From an uncultured Alphaproteobacteria bacterium (GTDB lineage Bacteria > Pseudomonadota > Alphaproteobacteria > Rs-D84), in contig CAMWON010000005.1 of assembly GCA_947175875.1 (NCBI GenBank), positions 62,001 to 126,000 of the forward strand: 64,000 nucleotides of DNA. Direction: 5' to 3'. The notes under the pieces are model-generated. The model did not search any database, was not told the DNA's origin, and worked only from the letters and a program-made list of their open reading frames with translations. Position 1 is the first letter of the stretch. The number at the start of each line of letters is the position of its first letter. A program made the position numbers and the translations under genes. Below are positions 6,836 to 16,060 of the stretch, in pieces.

Positions 6836-9676
6836 ATGAAAAGATTAGGAATTAGTGCACTGATATTGGTTGGAATGCTGAGCGGCACCAATGCCGCCGT
6901 ACCTCAACAGCGCCGCGGGGCCGCCGCCAGCAATAACACCCAGGCACAATCCGGCACAACATCTGCACGCAGTGCTGTATCCGCGCGCAGCGCGGCCCGA
7001 ACGCCGGTCGCCGGTGCATCGTCGAACACATCTGCGGCGCGCGCCGCAACATCCGGCCGGACGACCGTTGCACGCGGCGCACAAACGTCCGCATCCACCA
7101 CCACCGCGGCGCGCAGTGCAACCGTATCTGCACGCGCAGGCGCCACACAAAAGGTAATCGGCACGGGAACCAAAGTCGCAACCGCGACAAAAAACGTGGT
7201 CGTTTCAGAAGAATGCCAGCAAAAATATGACGGCTGCATGGATTCTTTCTGTATGATTGACAACGCCAGCGGCGGTCGTTGCATATGCAGTGACCGCAAC
7301 AAAGAGCTGGACAGCGTATTGGCAGAAATCGAAAAATTGGATCAGCAAAGCTATCAAATGGCAACGGTGGGCGTCGAAAGAATAGAAATGGGCAATGACG
7401 CAGACCAGGCCATTGCAAACGCCAACGCGGTCGCGCAATCTGTTATAAACAATCAAAATAACGACAAAAAGACAACAACGCGCCGCCAGTTGGATTTGTC
7501 TTTATGGAACACTCAAATTGATTTTGACGACGAGGATGCGTTTGCATCCGGTGATATTGACGCCATAGACGGCAAAGAAGGCGACGCCCTGCATCGCGCC
7601 GCCAGCGAGATTTGCGTCGCCATGATGCCGGAATGCAGTGCGGAAAAATCAATGCTGCAAATGATGTACGCCCAGCGTATCAAATCGGACTGCACGGCAT
7701 ATGAAAACAGCCTGAAACAGCAGAAAAGTTCCAGCCAGCAGAAGTTGTTCGCTGCGGAAAAAGCACTGCGTGACGCGGCGTTGGACCAGTTGCGTACGGC
7801 AAACAAGTACGACCTGGGCCAGTGCACGGTGGAATTTAAAAAGTGTATGGCGACAACGGCCGGCTGTGGCGATGATTTCAAGGGATGTGTTGGTATCGCC
7901 GCCGCCGAGAACGCAAAAAAAGGCGTCGGAAACAGCTCTTCCATGAAAATGTATGACATCAAGGGCAGCGCGACCAAAATATCGATTGCCGCGTCTTCAT
8001 ACGATGCGCTGGAGTCCAAAAAGCCGCTGTGTATGAATATCACAAATTCATGTATTGCGGTAAAGGACCAGGTATGGGATACGTTCCTGCGCGAGGTTGC
8101 ACCGCAAATCAAGACCGCGGAATTGTTGGCGGAATCCGATTTGCGCACATCCTGCATATCCAATATATCACAGTGTTTCCAAAAAGCCTGTAAGGATACG
8201 ATGGACCCGAACGATCCGGATGGCTCATACGACATGTGTCTGTCACGCCCGGAAACTGTTCGCAGTCTGTGTAAAGTACAAATAGACCCGTGTATAAGTG
8301 CGGAACCCCTGATTCTGGATTTCGTATATGCAAGACTCGCCGCCATGCGTGTCGATAGCTGTACTAAAGAAGTTAAACAATGCCTGCAATCCGACGACAG
8401 ATGCGGCAGCGATTACACTCAATGCATCGGACTTGATACAGATTCCATTATCAGAATGTGCCCATATGACAAACTGGTCGGCTGCCAAAAAGTCTATGGA
8501 GAAACCGATATTCGCGGCGAGGCTGTTTATGACGAACTCGCAACTATGGTACAAGGCATCATGCTTAATATCGACAACAACATGATGACCGAATGTCAAA
8601 ATGCCGCAAATGAGGCTATGATTAAAGTTTGTGGTTCTACAGAGGACTGCAACGGACTGGCTGTTGATGATAATATTGGGGCTCGATCCCTCGAATATAA
8701 GATTTGTGAATATAAAAGCGCGGATGGAAAAATATCATATAATGCATCGGAGTGCAGGACGAATGCGGCGGGCTTTTCTGAAAAAGATTTGCGCGAAAAA
8801 GCTCTGGCGGGTGTGCTGACTGGGCTGATATTCTGGGATAGTGTTGATTTTGATGAAGAGGGTAATTTACTTAGTATAGATGACTACTTGAAAAATACTG
8901 GTTTGAAAATGTCCGATACAGACAAGACGCGAACGAAGACGGAGCTGGGGCTGTTGCAGCAAAGCATTAATAATGCAATTGGTGCGATTGAGTCGGATAC
9001 AAAGGTGCAGTTCTGTATGAAGGGGCGCAAGGTGGATGGTATGAATTCCAGCACCGGGCGCACGGATATTGACTCTAGGAATGCGGGCCGGTTCCCGGGC
9101 CTGACTGGGCAGATGCGTTTAATGATTGCGACGGCCGCCCTGCAGGAAGCAAAAGCCAATTATTTGGAAAAATACGATTCGTTGGCGACTCAGATGACAA
9201 CTGATTTTTCTGAGATAGGTAAAGCGGTTGCGGGTTTGGCGAACGATGATAATTTGAATCTGCGTCGCGAAGCGGGCCGTTTGTCGTGTATGAATAAGCT
9301 GTGGAATTCTGCGGGCGAGTCTCAGAGTGCATTGCAGTCGCTGACTAATGATGGTTCGCAGGGAAAGCAGGATGTTGGGTCGTCTCAATATAATGGAACG
9401 GAATTAATCACTCCATATACCAGTGGCGCTAATGCCTTGGCTCAATCCCAGGCAAATGGAATAGGGGTGGCCGGAAAACAGATGACAGGGACTGTATCTG
9501 TGCCGTCTTGGAATTTCAAAAAAGAAATAACGGTGACGTATGACTGGGATAGTTTGGTTTGTAAAATGTGTACTACGACAACAAATTGCTCAAAGACCAG
9601 ACATCCGTGGTTCCATCGCAAATATTGTGATAAGTGGGCTGCGCCGCAAACAAGTTGCGAGGATTTACAGTTTTAG
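6836..9676 (+). CDS. Large secreted cysteine-rich family protein (946 aa)
   Basis: Signal peptide MKRLGISALILVGMLSGTNA, then an Ala/Ser/Thr/Arg low-complexity region (residues about 20-120). The family core follows: 'CQQKYDGCMDSFC' with 'RCICSD', a helical zone with 'YAQRIKSDCTAYENSL', then 'NKYDLGQCTVEFKKC' with 'CGDDFKGC'. Many further Cys-x(3-10)-Cys pairs follow, ending in CEDLQF. ATG 6836 is chosen because GAAGGG lies at good spacing; another ATG at 6818 is in frame. Closest relative in the window is 29353. No catalytic motif is seen; a disulfide-rich envelope or extracellular role is inferred. Confidence 0.8.
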   Translation: MKRLGISALILVGMLSGTNAAVPQQRRGAAASNNTQAQSGTTSARSAVSARSAARTPVAGASSNTSAARAATSGRTTVARGAQTSASTTTAARSATVSARAGATQKVIGTGTKVATATKNVVVSEECQQKYDGCMDSFCMIDNASGGRCICSDRNKELDSVLAEIEKLDQQSYQMATVGVERIEMGNDADQAIANANAVAQSVINNQNNDKKTTTRRQLDLSLWNTQIDFDDEDAFASGDIDAIDGKEGDALHRAASEICVAMMPECSAEKSMLQMMYAQRIKSDCTAYENSLKQQKSSSQQKLFAAEKALRDAALDQLRTANKYDLGQCTVEFKKCMATTAGCGDDFKGCVGIAAAENAKKGVGNSSSMKMYDIKGSATKISIAASSYDALESKKPLCMNITNSCIAVKDQVWDTFLREVAPQIKTAELLAESDLRTSCISNISQCFQKACKDTMDPNDPDGSYDMCLSRPETVRSLCKVQIDPCISAEPLILDFVYARLAAMRVDSCTKEVKQCLQSDDRCGSDYTQCIGLDTDSIIRMCPYDKLVGCQKVYGETDIRGEAVYDELATMVQGIMLNIDNNMMTECQNAANEAMIKVCGSTEDCNGLAVDDNIGARSLEYKICEYKSADGKISYNASECRTNAAGFSEKDLREKALAGVLTGLIFWDSVDFDEEGNLLSIDDYLKNTGLKMSDTDKTRTKTELGLLQQSINNAIGAIESDTKVQFCMKGRKVDGMNSSTGRTDIDSRNAGRFPGLTGQMRLMIATAALQEAKANYLEKYDSLATQMTTDFSEIGKAVAGLANDDNLNLRREAGRLSCMNKLWNSAGESQSALQSLTNDGSQGKQDVGSSQYNGTELITPYTSGANALAQSQANGIGVAGKQMTGTVSVPSWNFKKEITVTYDWDSLVCKMCTTTTNCSKTRHPWFHRKYCDKWAAPQTSCEDLQF

Positions 9677-9684
9677 TGTTTGAT

Positions 9685-10662
9685 TTATTTTAAATCGTCA
9701 AGATTGCTGATGACGGTTACGTCATCAGCGGTCCATTTTTCGATTCGTGCGTCCAGGTCCAGTATGTTTGTCCGGGCCAGGTATAATACCGGTGTTAAAC
9801 CCAGTTCGACCGCGCGCTGTTTTAACGGGGCGATGGGGCTGGGGCGCTGCTTGCCGCTGGCGAACCAGTCCGTGTCGTCTGCAATCCAAAAGTCCGGGTC
9901 GTCGTGCACGGCAATCAAATTATTCTTATATATAATAAAGTCGCCGTCGGCGTGCGCGCCATCCAATGGAATTTGCGGCGGGGGCGTGGTGCTGGCGGAT
10001 GTGGCCGGCGCCGGGGTTGATGCGGCGGGCGCGTCGTCGAAATTTATATCCTTAAAGCTGGGGAATATGGCGTCGTCGGATTCCGGGGGGTACGACATGT
10101 CAAAGTCCGTCGGTATCGGGAAATCGTCTGCGGTGTCTGTGGCGCCGGCGGCGGCCGCGGCCATAACGGGTTGGGGCTCGGGCTGCGCAATTATATGCGA
10201 ATTGTCAAACGCGGATACCTGGATGCGTGTGCCGCCGCGGCGTGCGCGGATAAATGCGCCGCGCAGTTCGGCCGGCATGCTGTCGGGAAATTTTTCAGGT
10301 TCCGGTTCAGCTGCCGCTTCTGGTTTTGCGGGGGCGTCGGCTTTTTCGTCGGCCGGCGGCGGGGGCGGGGCGAACGCGCGCTTAATAAATCCGGGCACCC
10401 ATAACGTGAACAGGGGCTTTTGGGTTCGCATGATTACCGCGGTTGTTGCCGCATACAGCGGCAGGGCGGCCAAAATTAAAATCCCAAAGACAAATCCACC
10501 AAACCCATACAGGCGCGAATGCATCAGGCGAACCCATGCGGCGCGTGAAAACATATCGAAATTAAACAGCGATCCCAGTATGCAGTCCATTATAAGTATA
10601 TAGCAAATCGTCCATATAATGGCGTGGCGGTGTGCGGTAAAAATTTCTGAAATTTTCTTCAT
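9685..10662 (-). CDS. Membrane protein with Pro/Ala linker and C-terminal soluble domain
   Basis: The 325-residue product has two transmembrane helices (about residues 14-34 and 52-75), then a long Pro/Ala/Glu-rich linker. The C-terminal domain (about 240-325) contains 'IIYKNNLIAVHDDPDFWIAD' and 'LGLTPVLYLARTNILDLD'. I do not recognise this domain. Promoter TTGACA-17-TATATT places the transcription start about two bases before the ATG, so the mRNA looks leaderless. A long open frame on the opposite strand is a codon-bias shadow. It ends 9 bp from the stop of the gene at 6836, convergent. Confidence 0.65.
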   Translation of the reverse strand: MKKISEIFTAHRHAIIWTICYILIMDCILGSLFNFDMFSRAAWVRLMHSRLYGFGGFVFGILILAALPLYAATTAVIMRTQKPLFTLWVPGFIKRAFAPPPPPADEKADAPAKPEAAAEPEPEKFPDSMPAELRGAFIRARRGGTRIQVSAFDNSHIIAQPEPQPVMAAAAAGATDTADDFPIPTDFDMSYPPESDDAIFPSFKDINFDDAPAASTPAPATSASTTPPPQIPLDGAHADGDFIIYKNNLIAVHDDPDFWIADDTDWFASGKQRPSPIAPLKQRAVELGLTPVLYLARTNILDLDARIEKWTADDVTVISNLDDLK

Positions 10663-10670
10663 TTGACAAA

Positions 10671-10699
10671 AATATAGACAAAATATGTCTGTTTGTCAA
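10671..10699 (-). promoter_or_regulatory. Sigma70 promoter giving a leaderless mRNA
   Basis: On the minus strand TTGACA (10699-10694), 17 nt, TATATT (10676-10671). The ATG of the membrane-protein gene begins only 8 nt after the -10 box. Confidence 0.75.
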
Positions 10700-10767
10700 T
10701 AAAATATATGGTGCATATATTAAATAAAATGTCCTAAAAAGTACTTTTTTTTGCGCTTGATTTGCGG

Positions 10768-10773
10768 TATAAT
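10768..10773 (+). promoter_or_regulatory. -10 box for the gene at 10801
   Basis: TATAAT 28 nt upstream of the start codon; the -35 region is only a T-run, so an activator may be needed. Confidence 0.45.
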
Positions 10774-10800
10774 TACAAAGATAGAAAGGGAGAATTGTTT

Positions 10801-13080
10801 ATGCATAGTTTGCGGAAACTGTTTGGTGCATCGTTTGCCTGTATGGGGGTTATGGCGTTTGTCGGGGCGACGTATGCCGCGACGCCGGCCGGTTATGCGT
10901 CTGCAAATGGACGGACCAGTCGCGCCGGAATGGCCGCGTCAAATCGTATGCCGACTATGCCGACACTGCCGATAAACACGGTGGGAAATCTGTCACCGAA
11001 TTTGCCGCCCAACGGGGGAACTGGGAATATTCCGAACCCGCCAACGCCTGGAACAAAATGTCCGGATGGTGCAACGGGCGTATATCCCCAGTGTGACTGT
11101 GGCGAAAATAAGATATACAACGCCGCCACAAATACATGTGACGCGTGTGAATACGCGGGCCAGATTGTTGTTAACGGCGCGTGCGTATGCCCGGACGGCA
11201 CACATGCGGACGCGGCGACGAAATCGTGCGTTGCGGATGCGGAATGTCCGGACGGCGGGGTAAAGGATTCCGATTATACGGTCACGAACTGTATGAATGA
11301 CATTTATTCGTGCGTGAACAACGGCGGACTGCCGAACGGCATAAACGATTTGTTTAACGAAGATTTGCGCAACAGCATTGAAAACGGCATGGCACTGTGC
11401 AGTGTTCAGGTTGAAAAGTGCATAACGGAGGTACGCCGCAACTGTAAAAGAATTTACCGTTCCGCGGCCGACGTGTGGATTGACTTTAACGCCCGCAAGG
11501 TTCAGCCGGAATATTACAATTTCGTTTTGCGTAAAACGGGCCTGACCCCGAACCAGGCGGAAAACACATGCCTGTTGCTGGACAGAAATACATACGGCCC
11601 GTCGTTTGCGGCGGTGTCCACCAGCGGCAAGACGACGTCGGAATACAACAACCGCGTCGGCGCATATAACGGCCAACAGGGCAACGTCCTGATAAAAAAC
11701 AACCCCCAGGGGGCGACGGTTAATTCCGGCCACGGCGGTGTTGACGGTTCGCGCGGGCACTATGCACGCTGGGACGCGACAACGGCCGACTGCTATATCC
11801 GCGTTGCGGCATATAACAAGGATACGCATATCAAAAACAGCTGGCTGTTCGGTGCGGCGGGCGACGACAAACCGGCCGAGGTATGGAAGCTGGCCGGGGA
11901 AACATTCAGCTGTAACAAAGACCTGTTCGGATTTTCATTGATGAACGACACCAGCACGGCGGCAGTCGTCGGTATCGGCGGCGGTACGCTGGTCGGGGCC
12001 GGGGTCGGTGCGCTGGCCGGGCACGGGGCGCGTAATTTTGATTGCTCGAACGACAGTCATCGTAAAAAGGCGATGGAGCAGTTAAAGAAATCGGGCAAGA
12101 TTGCGGTTCTGAACGAATATCTGTTGATGCCGATTGAAAGCTCGTCGGATTCATTGACGGTGTCGGAATGTAACGACCTGCAGGATTTGTACCAGGCCTA
12201 TGTTCAGGCATTGTCGGCCGCGGCCGAATGCGAAAGCGCCGCCGATTACACAATCGGTGTCGATGTAGAGGTTGTTCAGACAATTCAGGTGTCGTGCGAT
12301 ATCGAAATGCCGGCGTCCGACGCGTCAACCGATGTTTTGAAACAGCATTTTGACACATGCTTTGCCGCGAACGAGGTATCGCGTCCGTGCGTGGGTCATG
12401 GATACACCAGCGCCCAGGAATGTGTAAATCAATTGGCGCGCGAGGCGCAGTTGAACGCCGGCACGCTGACGGGCGATGCGGCGGCCGCATGGAACAGTGC
12501 GAACAGCACGTGCAAGTTCAAGCATTTGAATCGCGCGGTTGCGGGCGGCAGTGGCATTTACTGCACCGCCAGCACAGGCTGCATCACGGCCGAGGAATTG
12601 CGTCAAGAGGCGACAAGACTTGGCAGCGTGTTCGGTAATGTTGAAATTCTGAAAGGCGAAAAGAACAACCGTGCAAAGACAACGCTGATTGGTGCGGGTG
12701 TCGGTGCGGGCGCGGGCGGCGTTGCGACGGCGATTACCGCATTCGTGGAACGCAGTAACATTAACTGTCGCGTGGGCGACGGCCTGGCCCAGGTTGGGTT
12801 TGGCAAATCGCACAATATCGGCACGCTGAAAGATTTCTATGTCAAATGGAATCTGCATCTGCCGGAAAGCATTACCCCCACCGGCCAGGCGGACGATTGC
12901 AATTCGTGGCGCGCGCTGTGCGGGGCGATGACTGAAGCAGACCAGTGCAAGGCGGCCAGCATTAACTGGCACGGCCCGGAGGACAAGACAATGACGCTGG
13001 TTCGGTCGGCCTGTGCAATGTCGGGCAGCCGATGCATCGAAAACTATTCGGTTGCAAAATCATATGGCGCATGCGAGTAA
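10801..13080 (+). CDS. Secreted cysteine-rich protein with glycine-zipper segments (759 aa)
   Basis: Start at ATG 10801 after AAAGGGAGA; the signal peptide runs to about residue 26 (GVMAFVGATYA). A Pro/Asn-rich spacer is followed by an EGF-like cysteine block ('CPDGATGVYPQCDCGENKIY', then 'CACEYAG'-like and 'CVCPDGTHAD' units). A large region follows with paired cysteines and two Gly-zipper stretches, 'GIGGGTLVGAGVGALAGHGA' and 'LIGAGVGAGAGGVATAITAF', which may be membrane- or assembly-active. It is a looser relative of the other cysteine-rich exported proteins here. A terminator follows directly. Function unknown. Confidence 0.75.
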   Translation: MHSLRKLFGASFACMGVMAFVGATYAATPAGYASANGRTSRAGMAASNRMPTMPTLPINTVGNLSPNLPPNGGTGNIPNPPTPGTKCPDGATGVYPQCDCGENKIYNAATNTCDACEYAGQIVVNGACVCPDGTHADAATKSCVADAECPDGGVKDSDYTVTNCMNDIYSCVNNGGLPNGINDLFNEDLRNSIENGMALCSVQVEKCITEVRRNCKRIYRSAADVWIDFNARKVQPEYYNFVLRKTGLTPNQAENTCLLLDRNTYGPSFAAVSTSGKTTSEYNNRVGAYNGQQGNVLIKNNPQGATVNSGHGGVDGSRGHYARWDATTADCYIRVAAYNKDTHIKNSWLFGAAGDDKPAEVWKLAGETFSCNKDLFGFSLMNDTSTAAVVGIGGGTLVGAGVGALAGHGARNFDCSNDSHRKKAMEQLKKSGKIAVLNEYLLMPIESSSDSLTVSECNDLQDLYQAYVQALSAAAECESAADYTIGVDVEVVQTIQVSCDIEMPASDASTDVLKQHFDTCFAANEVSRPCVGHGYTSAQECVNQLAREAQLNAGTLTGDAAAAWNSANSTCKFKHLNRAVAGGSGIYCTASTGCITAEELRQEATRLGSVFGNVEILKGEKNNRAKTTLIGAGVGAGAGGVATAITAFVERSNINCRVGDGLAQVGFGKSHNIGTLKDFYVKWNLHLPESITPTGQADDCNSWRALCGAMTEADQCKAASINWHGPEDKTMTLVRSACAMSGSRCIENYSVAKSYGACE

Positions 13081-13083
13081 GAT

Positions 13084-13114
13084 AAAAATCCCCCGTTCCG
13101 GGGGATTTTTTTTA
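13084..13114 (+). terminator. Terminator after the gene at 10801
   Basis: ATCCCCC-GTTCC-GGGGGAT followed by TTTTTTT. Confidence 0.9.
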
Positions 13115-13152
13115 TTGGCGGAATGTCGGTGCCGGGGCAGGGCGGACGATTA

Positions 13153-13235
13153 ACTGGATTGCCGCCTCCTTGCAATGATAATCGTTCTAGGCACACTGTC
13201 ATTGCGAGGGAGTGGAACGACCGCGGCAATCCAGC
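13153..13235. repeat. REP-like palindromic repeat (1)
   Basis: CTGGATTGCCGC on the left and GCGGCAATCCAG on the right enclose TGCAATGA ... TGTCATTGCGAGG. It has the same outer and inner arms as the units at 13262 and 22403. Confidence 0.75.
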
Positions 13236-13261
13236 ATGTAAAGTGGCAGGGTTCATTATTT

Positions 13262-13350
13262 ACTGGATTGCTTCGCATGCGCTCGCAATGACAATGGTTC
13301 TAGGCTCACTGTCATTGCGAGGAGGCGCTTGCGCCGACGTGGCAATCCAG
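13262..13350. repeat. REP-like palindromic repeat (2)
   Basis: ACTGGATTGCTTCGC ... GCAATGAC on the left and GTCATTGCGAGGAGG ... GGCAATCCAG on the right, with GGCGCTTGCGCC inside the right arm. The right half is identical to that of the unit at 22403, and each lies directly before the promoter of a tandem RNA pair. Confidence 0.8.
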
Positions 13351-13361
13351 CAATTCTTTAT

Positions 13362-13545
13362 TTGATTTCCGTATCGATTCCTGTATAATATTAAATGCAA
13401 CGGCAATGTCGTTGTGGGGCTTAATCACCCCTTCGTATACGTCTGAGATGGCGAAACATCTCCAACCGTGGGTTGGAGTGTGGCGAATAACCAATAAGCC
13501 ACGCAATTTATACGATTGTGATTAAACTCCAGCCCGTTTTCCAAT
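13362..13545 (+). ncRNA. Structured RNA element, copy 2 (first of tandem)
   Basis: Promoter TTGATT (13362)-16 nt-TATAAT (13384). P1 CAACG/CGTTG (13398-13414). P2 TTAATCAC (13421-13428) pairs with GTGATTAA (13518-13525). P3 CGTATA (13434) pairs with TATACG (13509). P4 GAGATG/CATCTC (13445-13462). P5 CAACC/GGTTG (13463-13475). P6 GTGTGGC/GCCACGC (13478-13504) with loop GAATAACCAATAA. GGTTGGAGT can also pair with ACTCCAGCC after P2. There is no T-tract terminator at its 3' end, so it may read through into copy 3. Confidence 0.65.
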
Positions 13546-13553
13546 TTCTTTAT

Positions 13554-13770
13554 TTGATTTTATAAAATATAAATGCTATGATTTAAATCAGTAGCAAGTG
13601 TTTTGCTACCAGGCTTAATCACCTGTCGTATACGTCAAGAGATGACGAAATATCTCCAACCATTCATTCGGGTTGGAGGCCTGTGAATATTTAGAATAAT
13701 CAGGGCAATTATACGATTGTGATTAACCTCCAACCACTTGAAATTATTCCGGTGGTTTTTTTGTTTTACA
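13554..13770 (+). ncRNA. Structured RNA element, copy 3 (second of tandem)
   Basis: Promoter TTGATT (13554)-17 nt-TATGAT (13577). P1 GTAGCAA/TTGCTAC (13591-13609). P2 TTAATCAC (13615) with GTGATTAA (13719-13726). P3 CGTATA (13627) with TATACG (13710). P4 GAGAT/ATCTC (13639-13656). P5 CCAACC/GGTTGG (13656-13676). P6 GCCTG/CAGGGC with loop containing GAATATTTAGAATAA. GGTTGGAG (13671-13678) can instead pair with CTCCAACC (13728-13735). The latter overlaps the terminator AACCAC/GTGGTT plus T-run (13732-13766). The HTH gene starts at 13788. Confidence 0.7.
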
Positions 13771-13787
13771 AAAAAACGGGGGCGGCG

Positions 13788-14021
13788 GTGCAACTGCATC
13801 AAGAGATAGAACAGATACGTTTAAGTCTGGGGATTCCAACATATCATATGTGCAACATATTGAATATCAGCACTGCGGATTACGAGCGTTTTCAGCATGG
13901 GCAATTTACTTTAAGTACTTATTCGTTAATCATGTTCATAAACGAGGTGGCGCGTCCGCTGAATACCATTATAACGGGAGAGAGAAAAAATGACACACGA
14001 GGACCTGTGGCGGGCGATTGA
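13788..14021 (+). CDS. Small HTH (XRE-like) protein, duplicated
   Basis: From GTG 13788, after a GGGGGCGG ribosome site, the product has 77 residues. The core 'IRLSLGIPTYHMCNILNIS' followed by 'YERFQHGQFTLSTYSLIMF' has the spacing of an XRE-type helix-turn-helix. About 175 bp of coding sequence are almost identical to the gene at 22957, differing at a few bases near the start and diverging only after 'FINE'. It follows the terminator of RNA copy 3 by about 20 bp, so that RNA probably controls or accompanies it. It overlaps the next HTH gene by 32 bp. No signal peptide or catalytic motif is seen. Confidence 0.65.
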   Translation: MQLHQEIEQIRLSLGIPTYHMCNILNISTADYERFQHGQFTLSTYSLIMFINEVARPLNTIITGERKNDTRGPVAGD

Positions 14022-14229
14022 CATGATGGCGGCCGCCAACGGCATCAGCGTATGCGCCATGGCGCGGCGCGCCGGACTGCATGAGACGACATTTAACCCC
14101 AGCAAGCGCTACAATTACCGTGGCCTGCCGCGGTGGCCGACATTTGATACGATAAACAAAACATTGGACGCAATGAACATGTCGATGTATGACTTTCTGG
14201 CACTGGTGGCGCGGGCGCACGGGGAATAA
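13990..14229 (+). CDS. HTH regulator (Cro/CI-like, stand-alone DNA-binding domain)
   Basis: The 79-residue product starts MTHEDLWRAIDMMAAANGIS and contains 'CAMARRAGLHETTFNPSKRY', then 'RWPTFDTINKTLDAMNMSM'. This layout matches the N-terminal DNA-binding half of alphaproteobacterial S24/LexA-like repressors, but the C-terminal peptidase part is absent, so control by self-cleavage is unlikely. It overlaps the preceding small HTH gene, suggesting translational coupling. GGGAGAGA lies before the ATG. The target operators may lie in the REP/RNA region upstream (inference). Confidence 0.7.
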   Translation: MTHEDLWRAIDMMAAANGISVCAMARRAGLHETTFNPSKRYNYRGLPRWPTFDTINKTLDAMNMSMYDFLALVARAHGE

Positions 14230-14254
14230 AAATCCCGCGCGGATGTCGCGCGGG
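14226..14254 (-). terminator. Terminator for ccrM transcript
   Basis: On the minus strand CCCCGCGCG-ACATC-CGCGCGGG followed by ATTTTTATT. Confidence 0.75.
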
Positions 14255-14275
14255 GACAGACCAAAACTTTTTTGA

Positions 14276-15403
<1,128 letters not shown>

Positions 15404-15556
15404 TTATCATATCTGGGGGTATAAAAAAACGCACCCCGGGGCGGGGGTATGTAAAAATGTTCTTGATTTTTATAAAAATGCGATTTTTTTCAAAAAAGGA
15501 CGAAATGCAATTTGTGCTTGCACGGGGGACTTTTGATTGCTACCGTTATCTCTGAT

Positions 15557-16057
15557 ATGAGATGTCCATACTGTAATTCAACCGACAGTCGCGTTACGGA
15601 TTCCCGACCGGATACCGAAGATGCGATTATTCGTCGCCGCCGCGTCTGTAACGACTGTGGCGCAAAGTTCACGACGGTTGAGCGTGTTCAGATGCGTGAT
15701 TTGATGGTGCGCAAAAACAGCGGCAAGATAGAGGCGTTTGACCGCGAAAAACTGCGCCGCAGCATAAAGCTGGCGTGTCGAAACCGCGATGTGGGCGATG
15801 AACAGATTGAAAAGCTGGTGACCTCTATACACCGGCGATTGGAGACAGAAACGGCAGATGATACGGTGACAAGTGCCATGGTCGGACAAATGGTGTCGGA
15901 TTCGTTGTTGAATCTGGACCCGATTGCCTTTGTGCGGTTCGCATCGGTTTATCGTAAGTTTTCACGTATTTCGGATTTTAAAAAGATTATAGACCAGATT
16001 CCGGAGGCCGCCGACGATGCCGCGGTTTGCCACCTGCCGAAAACATCACTGTTTTAA
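15557..16057 (+). CDS. nrdR: Transcriptional repressor NrdR
   Basis: From ATG 15557 the product has 166 residues: a zinc ribbon (CPYC at 3-6, CNDC at 31-34, preceded by RRRRV), then the ATP-cone domain with 'VRKNSGKIEAFDREKLRRSI'. NrdR senses dATP/ATP and represses ribonucleotide reductase genes by binding NrdR boxes. No good ribosome site precedes this ATG, but homologues begin MxCPxC, so longer starts are unlikely. The lytic transglycosylase follows 3 bp after the stop. Confidence 0.95.
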   Translation: MRCPYCNSTDSRVTDSRPDTEDAIIRRRRVCNDCGAKFTTVERVQMRDLMVRKNSGKIEAFDREKLRRSIKLACRNRDVGDEQIEKLVTSIHRRLETETADDTVTSAMVGQMVSDSLLNLDPIAFVRFASVYRKFSRISDFKKIIDQIPEAADDAAVCHLPKTSLF

Positions 16058-16060
16058 GAT

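Noticed and set aside
9680..10603. 307-codon open frame on the plus strand opposite the membrane-protein gene
   Set aside because: Its translation is low-complexity without domains or ribosome site, while the minus-strand frame has membrane helices, a promoter and a plausible start. It is a codon-bias shadow.
13153..13350. Insertion sequence or transposon ends
   Set aside because: No transposase gene or target duplication; the repeats fit REP-type palindromes found between genes.
13590..13660. Hammerhead-like strings (GATGACGAAA) in RNA copy 3
   Set aside because: The conserved CTGATGA core and the cleavage-site helix are not present, and other copies do not keep the motif.
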